47,085 nt of DNA. Source: Methylomonas sp. (GTDB taxonomy: Bacteria; Pseudomonadota; Gammaproteobacteria; Methylococcales; Methylomonadaceae). Where the stretch lies: contig JALSJK010000147.1 in NCBI GenBank assembly GCA_026989395.1, forward strand, positions 1 through 47,085. Reading direction: 5' to 3'. Below, in pieces: positions 36,968-45,647 of the stretch (position 1 is its first letter; each line of letters begins with the position of its first letter). Both the position numbers and the translations under genes were made by a program. The notes beneath the pieces are model-generated. The model was given only the letters and a program-made list of their open reading frames with translations, had not been told where the DNA came from and made no database searches.

Positions 36968-37288
36968 ATGGATAATATGAACGATTATAGTGCTCTTTCA
37001 GAGCAAGAGTTACAAGAAGTAATTGATAATGCGGCCAGAGTTTTAAAAATGAAGCAGGAAGATAAACGGAAAGAAGTTATTGAGGAAATTAAAAAACTGG
37101 CCGCTTCTGTTAATCTATCCGTTGAAATACATGAAGAAAAAAAATCTTCGCGCAAAGGAATTAAGGTGCCTATTAAGTATCGTCACCCGGAAGATCCAAC
37201 TAAGGTATGGACAGGTAGAGGGGTAACTCCAAAATGGATGCAGGAGTTATTGAATACAGGATATAGTAAAGAAGATTGCGCAGTATAA
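36968..37288 (+). CDS. H-NS-family nucleoid-associated protein
   Basis: 106 aa. N-terminal coiled-coil oligomerisation region (about 8-60, SEQELQEVIDNAARVLKMKQ onward) and C-terminal DNA-binding motif KYRHPEDPTKVWTGRGVTPKWMQELL (given in part: VWTGRGVTPKW is the AT-hook-like core). This is the H-NS/BpH3-type arrangement, used to bind and silence AT-rich DNA. ATG at 36968 or at 36977 are both possible. Convergent with aguB, whose stop is 26 bp beyond. Confidence 0.9.
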   Translation: MDNMNDYSALSEQELQEVIDNAARVLKMKQEDKRKEVIEEIKKLAASVNLSVEIHEEKKSSRKGIKVPIKYRHPEDPTKVWTGRGVTPKWMQELLNTGYSKEDCAV

Positions 37289-37314
37289 AAAATAACCTGA
37301 CTGATTTTTTATAT

Positions 37315-38196
37315 TTAATTTATAAAACGTTTTATTAATTCAGAATAGTTATCAATGCGTCGATCCCTAAAAAACGGCCATATTTGTCTTGTCTTTTCAC
37401 TTTGTTGGGAATTGATGGCATAAGTTAACAGTTTTGTTTCTTGATCAGTCGCAGAACATAATATTTCCCCTTGAGGGCCGGCGATAAAACTATTCCCCCA
37501 GAAATTTATTCCTGAATCTTGGTTGGGTGCTTTCTCAAATCCAATTCGGTTACATGCAATGACTGGAATACCATTAGCAATTGCATGTCCACGCTGAACT
37601 GTTATCCAGGCTTGTAATTGGCGTTGTTGTTCTGCTAAATCATCTAAAGGATCCCAGCCAATTGCAGTTGGGTAAATTAGAATTTCAGCGCCAGCTAGCG
37701 CCATTAATCGCGCTGCTTCCGGGAACCACTGGTCCCAGCAAACCAAAATACCTAATTTTCCTATTGATGTTTGAATGGGCTTAAAACCCATATCGCCGGG
37801 TGTGAAATAATATTTCTCATAGAAACCAGGATCATCGGGTATATGCATTTTTCGATAAATTCCGGCAATGCTGCCATCGATATCCAGAACTACGGCTGTA
37901 TTATGGTAGATTCCAGGAGTTCGTTTTTCGAATAAAGAGCATACAATTACAATTTTATTGTTTTGGGCAATTTTTGAAAAAATTTTTGTTGTCGGTCCCG
38001 GGATAGTTTCAGCAAGTTTGAAATTTTCATAATTTTCTGTTTGGCAAAAATAAGAGTCGAGGTGTAGTTCGGGAAGAATAATAAGATTTGACCCTAAAGC
38101 TACGGCTTCTTCAATTTTTGCAATCGATAAACCCAAGTTTCTTTGTTTACCCAGATTACAAGGCTGTTGAATAGCGCAGACTTTTAATTGATGCAT
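37315..38196 (-). CDS. aguB: N-carbamoylputrescine amidase
   Basis: 293 aa nitrilase-superfamily enzyme. The Glu-Lys-Cys catalytic triad is visible as Glu43 in LPELHLDSYF, Lys116 in YRKMHIPDDP and Cys153 in LVCWDQWFPEAAR. The segments GFYEKYYFTPGD and AITVQRGHA-like INGIPV region fit the N-carbamoylputrescine amidase group. It produces putrescine, CO2 and ammonia from N-carbamoylputrescine. The start overlaps the aguA end by 13 bp, so the two are translationally coupled; last gene of the nadK-recN-aguA-aguB operon. Confidence 0.93.
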   Translation of the reverse strand: MHQLKVCAIQQPCNLGKQRNLGLSIAKIEEAVALGSNLIILPELHLDSYFCQTENYENFKLAETIPGPTTKIFSKIAQNNKIVIVCSLFEKRTPGIYHNTAVVLDIDGSIAGIYRKMHIPDDPGFYEKYYFTPGDMGFKPIQTSIGKLGILVCWDQWFPEAARLMALAGAEILIYPTAIGWDPLDDLAEQQRQLQAWITVQRGHAIANGIPVIACNRIGFEKAPNQDSGINFWGNSFIAGPQGEILCSATDQETKLLTYAINSQQSEKTRQIWPFFRDRRIDNYSELIKRFIN

Positions 38197-39242
38197 GGAG
38201 GGTAAGTATAAGGATTAAACACTTTCTCTGGGAATTGCATGGTCATACAATGAAGGCTTCCAAATTGGTGGATAAGCGGCAAGCATGGAATTTTAATGAT
38301 TTCATGATCAGGGAAACAACATGAAATTTGGTGGTATGCAAAATCATCTTTAGGGTCATTATAGACTGGCAGTAATACAGCCCCGTTTATAATTAGAAAA
38401 TTACAGTAATTAGCTGGTAAACGCTGACCTGAATTATCATAAATAGGAGCAGGAAGAGGTAATGGAAGCAAATCAAATGGCTTTCCTTGGGTATCGGTAC
38501 AAGATCTTAATTGTTCCTCCATGTTTTTAAGCCCTGAATAATGATTATCATCAGTATTATCGCAACTGGTGTAGGCGACCACATTTCCAGGACAAAAACG
38601 CGCTAAGGTATCAATATGGGCGTCAGTATCGTCTCCGTCAAGAGCTTGTTGATCTAACCAGAGAATCTGGTTTGCTCCTAATTCATGCCTTAATATTGAT
38701 GCAATTTGATTTTGGGTAAATTTTGGGTTGCGATTTTTATTGAGTAAACATTGGCGAGTCGTTAACAATGTTCCTTTGCCATCCGATTCAATACTGCCGC
38801 CTTCCAGAACAAAATCGAAAGATTTAATCTTGATATTAGTAAAAAGTCCAGACTTGAATAATTTGCTATTAATGGCATTGTCATCCTGAAAAGGATATTT
38901 ATTACCCCAACCATTAAATTGAAAATTTAAAAAATAATATTCATTATTTTGCTTAATGGTCAAGGGTGCAGTATCTCTTACCCAAATATCGTTATACGAA
39001 ATATGAAGGAAAAAAATATTTTCACGAGACTGCAATAAATCTTCAATGTGTTTTTGATGATTATTGTTTTTACACAGAATAATCAGTGGTTGCTTATTGG
39101 CAATAGTGTTGGCGATAAGTTGATAAGTTTCTTCAACGCTATTAAGTTGATCGCCAAAATCACCTTGCTCATGTGGCCAGGCAATTAATATAGCAGATTG
39201 TATTTCCCATTCCGCAGGAAGGAGGACGGGGCTATCCATCAT
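38184..39242 (-). CDS. aguA: agmatine deiminase
   Basis: 352 aa of the guanidino-group-modifying (peptidylarginine deiminase-like) fold. Signature regions: LPAEWEIQSAILIAWPHE, NDIWVRDTAPLTI, FNGWGNKYPF, FVLEGGSIESDGKGTLLTT, DGDDTDAHIDTLARF and the catalytic Cys332 in HCMTMQ. Converts agmatine to N-carbamoylputrescine and ammonia. Its first base overlaps the last base of the recN stop (TAATG), indicating coupling. No arginine decarboxylase (source of agmatine) lies in the window. Confidence 0.93.
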   Translation of the reverse strand: MMDSPVLLPAEWEIQSAILIAWPHEQGDFGDQLNSVEETYQLIANTIANKQPLIILCKNNNHQKHIEDLLQSRENIFFLHISYNDIWVRDTAPLTIKQNNEYYFLNFQFNGWGNKYPFQDDNAINSKLFKSGLFTNIKIKSFDFVLEGGSIESDGKGTLLTTRQCLLNKNRNPKFTQNQIASILRHELGANQILWLDQQALDGDDTDAHIDTLARFCPGNVVAYTSCDNTDDNHYSGLKNMEEQLRSCTDTQGKPFDLLPLPLPAPIYDNSGQRLPANYCNFLIINGAVLLPVYNDPKDDFAYHQISCCFPDHEIIKIPCLPLIHQFGSLHCMTMQFPEKVFNPYTYPPCIN

Positions 39243-40918
39243 TAATTTGTTGTCGCAAGACTTAACATTTCCTGGGCATGGCTCAAGGTATGCTCAGTAA
39301 TATTAACTCCACCTAACATGCGGGCAATTTCCTTGATTCGCTGCTCTTCATTTAAGAGTAAAACTGTTGATTCAGTGGAACTAGTGTCTGCCATTTTTGA
39401 TACAAATAAATGGTGATGGGCTTGAGCTGCAACTTGTGGTAAATGAGTAACACATAATACTTGCCGGTTTTGACTTAGATGGCGCATTTTTTGACCAACA
39501 ATTTCGGCAATACCGCCGCCGATGCCAGAGTCTACTTCGTCAAAAATCATAGTCGGCACCATCTTATCGTGACTTGTTGAAACTTGAATGGCCAGGCTGA
39601 TACGGGATAATTCGCCGCCTGAAGCAACTTTTGCCAGTGGTCTGGGAGGTAACCCGGGATTGGCGCTAACTAAAAATTCGATTTTGTCTAAGCCGTTAAG
39701 TCGAGGGGTTGCATCAGGTAACGGGGTAACATTGATCACAAATTCACCCTGCGGCATTCCTAATTCTTGAATAATGTCGGAAATTTTTTTTTGGCAGCGT
39801 ACGGCAGCCGTTTGTCGTTTATCCGAAATTTTCTGACTTAACTGTCGATATTTATTTTCTAATTGTTGGATTGATTCCCTAAGTTTTTCAATTCGCTCAC
39901 TACTATGAGTGATATTATCCAGATCTTGCTGCAAATGAATTGCTAAATCTTGCAGATTTTCAGGATCAATATGATGTTTACGACTGATTGCATGGATAAT
40001 GCTTAATTGGTCCTCTAGATACTGAAACCTGCCTGGATCAAGTTCCGTTGATTCAAGATACCGCCTAAGCTGTAAAGAAGCCTCTTCAATCTGGATTTGT
40101 GCTTCAGCAAGTTGTGAATTAATTTCGCCAATTTCGGGCGCATATTTCGAAATTTCATCTAGTTCGCTAACTGCCTGCGCCAGGATTTGATTGGCCGAAA
40201 GCTGTTCACTTTCATAAAGTTTTTCCAGTTGTTCCTGACCTTTGGTCAAAATTTGTTCAAGATTTGCTTGTACTGCGTGTTCTTCTGATAAAGCGGCATA
40301 ATTATAATTTTCCAGATCTAGTTGTTCGAGTTCCTGGATTTGAAATCGTAGAAGTTCTTCTCGTTCGGTTTGATCCGTTGCTGCCTTGATTAAATGATCT
40401 CGATCAAGATTTAATTGTTGCCATTGTTCAAAAATGCTGTTGAGTTGTTTGATGTTTTTCTGATTGCCTGCGGATTCATCGAGAAATCTTCTTTGTTCCT
40501 CTGATTTTAAAAGTGTCAAGTGAGCATGTTGGCCATGAATTTCTACTAGTTTTCCACTAAAAGATTGCAGTGTTTGTAAATTTATCGGGCTACCATTGAT
40601 GAATGCCTTGGACCGGCCATCCTGGGTAATAACTCTGCGTATCAAGCAGGAATCGCCATCATCCAATTCATTTTCCAGTAACCAGTTCTGTGCTGGTTCT
40701 GCGTCCGTTAAATTAAATTCCAGATTGACTTCAGCGCGTTTACAGTCTGGTCTGATAAAACTGGAATCAGCGCGATCACCAAGAGCTAGGCCTAAGGCAG
40801 TGAGCAGGATGGATTTGCCAGCTCCAGTTTCTCCCGTTAGAACGGATAAACCTTTTTTAAGATTTAAATTCAGTTTTTTTACAACAGCCAGATCAGTAAT
40901 GCTTATATTTTGTAACAT
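39242..40918 (-). CDS. recN: DNA repair protein RecN
   Basis: 558 aa SMC-like ATPase of double-strand-break repair. Walker A GETGAGKS at 29-36, long coiled-coil arms (about 150-370) with Glu/Gln-rich heptads, signature GGELSRISLAIQV, Walker B TMIFDEVDSGIGGGIAEIVG and the D-loop region CVTHLPQVAAQAHHHL. Length standard. ATG is 2 bp after the nadK stop; in gammaproteobacteria nadK-recN is a common pair. No LexA box seen in front of nadK. Confidence 0.96.
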   Translation of the reverse strand: MLQNISITDLAVVKKLNLNLKKGLSVLTGETGAGKSILLTALGLALGDRADSSFIRPDCKRAEVNLEFNLTDAEPAQNWLLENELDDGDSCLIRRVITQDGRSKAFINGSPINLQTLQSFSGKLVEIHGQHAHLTLLKSEEQRRFLDESAGNQKNIKQLNSIFEQWQQLNLDRDHLIKAATDQTEREELLRFQIQELEQLDLENYNYAALSEEHAVQANLEQILTKGQEQLEKLYESEQLSANQILAQAVSELDEISKYAPEIGEINSQLAEAQIQIEEASLQLRRYLESTELDPGRFQYLEDQLSIIHAISRKHHIDPENLQDLAIHLQQDLDNITHSSERIEKLRESIQQLENKYRQLSQKISDKRQTAAVRCQKKISDIIQELGMPQGEFVINVTPLPDATPRLNGLDKIEFLVSANPGLPPRPLAKVASGGELSRISLAIQVSTSHDKMVPTMIFDEVDSGIGGGIAEIVGQKMRHLSQNRQVLCVTHLPQVAAQAHHHLFVSKMADTSSTESTVLLLNEEQRIKEIARMLGGVNITEHTLSHAQEMLSLATTN

Positions 40919-40920
40919 GG

Positions 40921-41799
40921 TTAAGCGTTATAGCCACTGCTCCAATTGAGCTTATTCCGTAAAGTGTTGAAAAAGTCGTGCCCTTTGGGGTGCAAAATAG
41001 TAATAGGCTTTGGCACTTTTCTGATGACTATTTTATCAGTGATGACCACATCTGGAATTTCAATATGGTCGCAAGTGACCAAGGCGTTAATTTGCCGAGT
41101 TTGAGAAAAATTTATTTCAATTTCTGCGCTGTCGTCAATGACAATCGGACGATTAGAAAATGTATGTGGATTCAAAGGCACTAGAACCAAAGCATGTAAA
41201 GCTGGATGCAGAATTGGGCCGCCGGCAGACAATGCATAAGCTGTAGAGCCTGTTGGCGTTGATATAATCAATCCATCGGAGCGCTGGGTATTTAAAAAAA
41301 TGCCATTTATTTGGGTAGTAATTTCTATCATACTGGGTGTTACCCAGCGATGCACAACGACTTCGTTCACAGCTGTTTCTTCGTGAAAAACTTTATTATC
41401 CCTGATAATTTGTGCACGTAATAAGTAACGTTGTTCTTGGTCATATTCCCCAGCAAGAATGGTGGCAAGTTTTTCCACCAATTGGTCTGGAGAAATATCA
41501 ACCAGAAAACCCAGGCGGCCTAAGTTGACTCCGATTAATGGAATATCAAAAGTAGCGATTGCTCTTGCAGCGGCTAAAAAAGTACCGTCTCCGCCAACAG
41601 CGATCACCAGATCACAATATTTACCAAAGTCTTCAATATCACTGGATTTAGCTTCAGTGATGAATTGCGCGCAATGGCTGTCAATTAATACGGTATGTTC
41701 TTTTCTGAGAAACTGGTACAGAACAGTTAGCGTATCGGCTATATCCGGATCACTAGGTTTTCCCAGGATACCAATGGTTTTGAAGAAGGTTTGCATCAA
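40921..41799 (-). CDS. nadK: NAD kinase
   Basis: 292 aa. ATP-dependent phosphorylation of NAD to NADP. GGDGTFLAAAR at 69-79 and the second conserved block around GLIISTPTGSTAYALSAGGPI are diagnostic. First gene of the minus-strand operon nadK-recN-aguA-aguB. ATG at 41799 fits the family start (TFFKTIGILGKP). The region upstream holds a 47-bp perfect palindrome before the divergent CAP gene. Confidence 0.96.
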   Translation of the reverse strand: MMQTFFKTIGILGKPSDPDIADTLTVLYQFLRKEHTVLIDSHCAQFITEAKSSDIEDFGKYCDLVIAVGGDGTFLAAARAIATFDIPLIGVNLGRLGFLVDISPDQLVEKLATILAGEYDQEQRYLLRAQIIRDNKVFHEETAVNEVVVHRWVTPSMIEITTQINGIFLNTQRSDGLIISTPTGSTAYALSAGGPILHPALHALVLVPLNPHTFSNRPIVIDDSAEIEINFSQTRQINALVTCDHIEIPDVVITDKIVIRKVPKPITILHPKGHDFFNTLRNKLNWSSGYNA

Positions 41800-42115
41800 T
41801 TTAATGCTAATGGTGTCTCGGAAGAATTTAAGTTTTATTTGATGGAGCTAGAAGCATAACAGTATTTATGGATTTTCAAAAAAATTCTTGACTATTTTAA
41901 TGGCATGTTGAGTTTTTTTTATACAGGTTTAAGAGCTAATTAAGTAATTTTATGTAAATTAAAACAGCTTGCAGAGTACGAATTTTTTGACTGAATAACA
42001 GATAAAGTTTATCTGTTATTCAGTCAAAAATAACCGCATTAGTTAGAAGATGGGTTCATGCTATTAACAACATTCATTCGATATTTCATCGTGTTTTATA
42101 AATTTAGAGGTTTTT
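41800..42115. other. divergent intergenic region with a long palindrome
   Basis: 316 bp between the divergent nadK and CAP-protein genes. AT-rich, no gene. It holds the 47-bp perfect inverted repeat at 41984-42030. No other clear sites. Confidence 0.5.
41984..42030. repeat. 47-bp near-perfect palindrome, 23-bp arms
   Basis: The left arm (41984-42006, beginning TTTTTGACTGAATAAC) is the exact reverse complement of the right arm (42008-42030), with a single G at 42007 as centre. The arms begin with T5 and end with A5 on both strands, the opposite of a rho-independent terminator (which needs A...U order), so I do not call it a terminator. It could be an operator, a cruciform, or a remnant of a mobile element end. 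Confidence 0.85.
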
Positions 42116-43849
42116 ATGATTTTAAGCAGCCGGTTTAGCCAAACCCAGAATCCTGGCTTTGGTCTTCTAGGTTTTTTTCTAGGCGTATTATTGATTTTTA
42201 GTGAGGCTATTTTAGCCTTTTCTTCCGAAAATGACTTATTTATTGATGTGAGTAGTTCACAGGCAGTGTTAGGGGCAGTTGATCCAGAAATTGTGATTCG
42301 TCAAAAGGGAGTTATTGTCAATATTGAAGCATTTTCTACCAGTAACCCAACATTGCATTTGAAATTATTTGAAGATGTAGAATTTACAGCAATACTTGAT
42401 CACATTGAAGTTGATGCAATGGGTAATCAAGCATGGGTTGGTACTATACAAGATAACGCAAATTCTTCTGTGTCTTTGGTGTTAAGCAATGGTAAATTAT
42501 CCGGTTCAGTTAATCTTGCCGATGTTTGTTACCATATTCGGCACATTCAAAACCAGCTGCATGTGATTCGTGAAATTGATGTTGCGGCATTACAAGCTAT
42601 TGTAAATGGATTGAATGAAGAATTGGTTTCAGAATATCCTGGTTTGCTGGGGTATGAACCATTCCAAAGCCAGGAACTTATCCAGACTTTGCCACTAATC
42701 AGTCAGTTTTTAAGCCCAGAAGAACAACAAGTTTTGGAACTGGTAAATCAAGAAAGGGCAGTAAGAGGATTGAATGTTTTAGCTGCAGATGAATTACTGG
42801 CCAGCGCTGCACGGGCACATTCCCAGGACATGTCACAGAATAACTATTTCTCTCATACCAGCCTTGACGGTAGATCGGCCGGTCAACGAATTGCCGCAAC
42901 AGGATATGCTTATAATACATGGGGAGAAAATATTGCTGCTGGCTATACATCGGCAGCTTCAGTTATGAATGGCTGGATGAATAGTTCCGGGCATCGTGCC
43001 AATATTCTTAACAGCAGCTTTTGTGACATAGGTGTTGGCTATGCATCTGTAGGACGTTATTGGACACAGAGCTTTGGTAGAAAACAGGGGGTTAGTACGT
43101 GTCCTCCAGTTGATGACTCGGGAAATCCAGGAGAACAACCTCCCCAGAATCCACCTGAAACAGCTTCAGCTCTTTCAAACGGCAGTTCTAAAAACTTTAG
43201 TTTGGAAAGAAATGAGGTCATTGACTTTATCGTCGAATTACCAGCAAATGTTAGCAATTTTAAAGTAACGATAAATGGTAGTGGAGATGCTGATTTATAC
43301 GTCAAAAAAGATAAAATTAATTGGCCAAATGACAGTGGACCACACAATAGTCCTGTTTTTAAATCGCAATGGATTAATGGTTCAAACGAAACAGTTTCAT
43401 TTAATGCCCCAACGAAAGGTACATGGCGTATCCTGATACATGGCTACAGTCGCTCATCTGGCAATATTAAAGTTACCTGGAAGAATAATGATTCTCCAAA
43501 TAATTCTGATGGTGCAAGTGACGATTCTAATTTGTTAACAAATGGTAATACAAAAAACTTTGCTCTTGTAAGGAATCAGGTTGTTGAATATCAAGTTAAT
43601 GTGCCTTCAAATGCGAGGAATCTGAAAATTAGTATCAGTGGCAGTGGCGATGCTGATTTATATGTAAAAAAATCACCTATAAATTGGCCTGAAGATAGCG
43701 GCTTTAAAAATCAGGCAGAATTTAAGGTGCCTTGGATAAATGGTTCTGACGAAACTGTGTTATTTCCACGTCCTGCAAAAGCAATCTGGAATGTATTAAT
43801 TCATGGCTATCAGCAGGCGCAGGGAAAAATTACAGTGACATGGCAATAA
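42116..43849 (+). CDS. secreted CAP/SCP-domain protein with propeptide-like N-terminus and two PPC domains
   Basis: 577 aa. N-terminal hydrophobic signal (about 14-35). Residues about 40-165 (LFIDVSSSQAV, LHLKLFEDVEFTA, WVGTIQDNANSSVSLVLSNG, LHVIREID) resemble the prodomain of secreted peptidyl-Asp (M72-type) metalloproteases. Residues about 200-328 are a CAP domain: SPEEQQVLELVNQERAVRGL, ARAHSQDMSQNNYFSH with His235, GENIAAGYTSA with Glu271 and SSGHRANIL with His293. Two PPC (pre-peptidase C-terminal) beta domains follow (about 352-455 and 474-577), each with SGDADLYVKK and INWPxDSG. AGAGG sits 6 nt upstream of the ATG. A secreted protein of unknown activity; CAP proteins elsewhere bind lipids or act in surface and virulence roles. 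Confidence 0.85.
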   Translation: MILSSRFSQTQNPGFGLLGFFLGVLLIFSEAILAFSSENDLFIDVSSSQAVLGAVDPEIVIRQKGVIVNIEAFSTSNPTLHLKLFEDVEFTAILDHIEVDAMGNQAWVGTIQDNANSSVSLVLSNGKLSGSVNLADVCYHIRHIQNQLHVIREIDVAALQAIVNGLNEELVSEYPGLLGYEPFQSQELIQTLPLISQFLSPEEQQVLELVNQERAVRGLNVLAADELLASAARAHSQDMSQNNYFSHTSLDGRSAGQRIAATGYAYNTWGENIAAGYTSAASVMNGWMNSSGHRANILNSSFCDIGVGYASVGRYWTQSFGRKQGVSTCPPVDDSGNPGEQPPQNPPETASALSNGSSKNFSLERNEVIDFIVELPANVSNFKVTINGSGDADLYVKKDKINWPNDSGPHNSPVFKSQWINGSNETVSFNAPTKGTWRILIHGYSRSSGNIKVTWKNNDSPNNSDGASDDSNLLTNGNTKNFALVRNQVVEYQVNVPSNARNLKISISGSGDADLYVKKSPINWPEDSGFKNQAEFKVPWINGSDETVLFPRPAKAIWNVLIHGYQQAQGKITVTWQ

Positions 43850-44084
43850 TCTGACAAAATATTTGGTATTGATCAAGGAGGATCGTTGCCAAATTCATTG
43901 TTATTGAAATTGTAACTATTCAGCGTATTTAATTTAACTAAAACTTCTAAATATCAGTATCTTATGGAATCAGTGTCTGTGTCATGGATGATGCAATTAA
44001 GCCTACAGGGACGTATTTACGGAGTTTTCTGGAATAAGATACTGATATTGAACCTATAAATACGCTGAATAGTTACTTGAAATT
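43850..44084. other. non-coding gap containing a long palindromic element
   Basis: 235 bp; almost wholly the element at 43912-44076 plus 60 bp of AT-rich sequence after the CAP gene. Nothing else supported. Confidence 0.5.
43912..44076. repeat. 165-bp palindromic element (MITE-like)
   Basis: Perfect 19-bp inverted ends (43912-43930 GTAACTATTCAGCGTATTT; 44058-44076 its reverse complement). A second perfect 16-bp inverted pair lies inside (43950-43965 and 44034-44049, AATATCAGTATCTTAT). The central loop contains GCCTACAGGGACGTATTTAC. No coding capacity; unrelated in sequence to copies A and B. Confidence 0.75.
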
Positions 44085-44207
44085 TTAATCGTTAATCTTG
44101 TCTCTCAACATGGAAATTATTTTTTCCTGCATATATCGGGCCCACCACGGTTGCGGGAAATTCCATCCGATAAAAGCTCCTACCAAAACCCAAAATAGTG
44201 TCCCCAT
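44085..44207 (-). CDS. 40-aa small membrane protein
   Basis: Begins MGTLFWVLVGAFIGWNF and continues PQPWWARYMQEKIIS, ending DKIND. One transmembrane helix (about 3-17) followed by a WNFPQPWWA motif and a basic amphipathic tail. AAGG lies 8 nt upstream of the ATG on the minus strand. Short peptides with a GWNxPQPxWA motif occur in other gammaproteobacteria as I recall, which supports reality; function unknown. It lies between a palindromic element and the BON/OmpA gene's upstream region. Confidence 0.6.
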   Translation of the reverse strand: MGTLFWVLVGAFIGWNFPQPWWARYMQEKIISMLRDKIND

Positions 44208-44496
44208 TTTTAAAACCTTATTGTTTGTTATAAGCAAATATTAATTCATAACCATTATAATCAGCAGTGATTTAGATTTACAACTTACTTTATTTCATAA
44301 AGCGTTTGAGAGACCCAAGATTTCATTTTTTTATATTGCTTTAGTTCTTTAAGTAAAAAAAATTGAAATAGTGTTGTAAAAGGCGTTTAATGGCCACGAA
44401 GAAAAATGGATTGTGTGTAAAACATAATTCAAGGAAGATTATTTGCTCTTCATTCTTAAATTATGAGGGGCAAAAACTACAATTTAAGGGGGATTT
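44208..44496. other. intergenic region upstream of the BON/OmpA gene
   Basis: 289 bp, strongly AT-rich, divergent between the 40-aa peptide and the BON/OmpA gene. Presumed promoters for both lie here. I see no hairpin or gene that I can support. Confidence 0.4.
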
Positions 44497-45645
44497 ATGA
44501 GTCGGACTATCATTTTTTTGCTTGGGCTGATTGCTTTAGCATTGCTAACCTTTCTCTGCATTAGAAAACACACACCTGAAATACAAAGCGATATCCAATC
44601 GCGGGCGGTCAGTGTATTATCTTCTGAACCAACACGTTGGACCAAAGTTGCAGTTGATGGACGAAATGTAATATTAACAGGTGTTGCGCCTTCAGAAGAA
44701 TTAAGGGAAAAGGCTGAGGAGATGGCCAAGTCAGTGCAGGGTGTCGTTAGTGTAGACAACCAGATTACTGTTACACAACCCGAACTAGAGTCCGTACTTG
44801 AACCGGAATCAGAATCTCAATTAACACAAGAACAAGTACCAGAACCGGAACCGGAACCAGTTATTCAAAGTCCTTATGAAAATCAATTTACTAAAACTAA
44901 GGACGGAATTGTTTTAAGCGGTTGGGTGCCGGATGAAGATCAGCATCAAGCTTTGCTGCTACTGGCGAAACAGAAGTTTGGCGAAGACAAAGTAATTGAT
45001 AAATTACAAGTAGCTGCGGGAGCGCCAGACGGTTGGTTGCAAACCGCAAAAGCCGCGATTACGGGGCTTGCATATTTCAAAGAGGGTGTTGCAAATATTA
45101 CCGATACCAAACTCGATTTGTCTGGTGAGGTGCTTAATGAAGCAGCCAAGGTGAATGTGGAGACGGAGTTACCGACCATGTTGCCTGAAAATTTCAAAAT
45201 TAATTTTGATTTGAATGTCCCCCAATTAGCTATTGAAGAAATCCATCCCGAACCTGTTGCACAGGATGCTGGCCTCTCTTGTGCAAAAGCATTTGAAGAA
45301 ACATTGGCAGGTGAAAAAATACATTTTGCGACCGATAGTGCCGGTGTCAGAAAACGAGAACAGAGTGTACTAGAAAAAGTTGTTGAATTTTCAAATTCTT
45401 GTCCAAATTCCATAATTGAGGTATCAGGTTATACTGATGCTCGAGGCAGTGAAGCCTACAATAAAAAATTGAGTCAGAAAAGAGCAGAAGCGGTGGTTCA
45501 GAAGCTAATTAAGAAAGGTTTGCGACCTGGCAGGGTAAAAGCAAAAGGTTATGGAGAAGCAAATCCTTTGTCTGAAAATAGTTCCAGGCAAGGTCAAGCG
45601 TTAAATCGACGTATTGAATTTAAATATATAAATGAGGGGGAATAA
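44497..45645 (+). CDS. BON-domain / OmpA-C-terminal envelope protein
   Basis: 382 aa. N-terminal transmembrane or signal-anchor helix (4-22, TIIFLLGLIALALLTFLCI). BON domain 1 about 30-92 (KVAVDGRNVILTGVAPSEEL, VQGVVSVDNQITV), a Glu/Pro-rich hinge, then a second BON-like region about 120-245 (KDGIVLSGWVPDEDQ, DTKLDLSGEVLNEAAK). A peptidoglycan-binding OmpA-like domain follows at about 262-380: IHFATDSAGVRKREQSVLEKV, IEVSGYTDARGSEAYNKKLSQKRAEAV and GYGEANPLSEN...NRRIEF. Probably an inner-membrane-anchored protein reaching the cell wall. AAGGGGGA ribosome-binding site just upstream. Linked to the next gene with a 2-bp gap. Confidence 0.88.
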   Translation: MSRTIIFLLGLIALALLTFLCIRKHTPEIQSDIQSRAVSVLSSEPTRWTKVAVDGRNVILTGVAPSEELREKAEEMAKSVQGVVSVDNQITVTQPELESVLEPESESQLTQEQVPEPEPEPVIQSPYENQFTKTKDGIVLSGWVPDEDQHQALLLLAKQKFGEDKVIDKLQVAAGAPDGWLQTAKAAITGLAYFKEGVANITDTKLDLSGEVLNEAAKVNVETELPTMLPENFKINFDLNVPQLAIEEIHPEPVAQDAGLSCAKAFEETLAGEKIHFATDSAGVRKREQSVLEKVVEFSNSCPNSIIEVSGYTDARGSEAYNKKLSQKRAEAVVQKLIKKGLRPGRVKAKGYGEANPLSENSSRQGQALNRRIEFKYINEGE

Positions 45646-45647
45646 TC

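Noticed and set aside
41984-42030. Bidirectional rho-independent terminator
   Set aside because: The hairpin ends in A5 on both strands rather than in a U-tract, and it lies upstream, not downstream, of both flanking genes.
44946-45413. 155-aa minus-strand frame opposite the BON/OmpA gene
   Set aside because: Antisense shadow with Ser/Phe-rich composition and no start signal.
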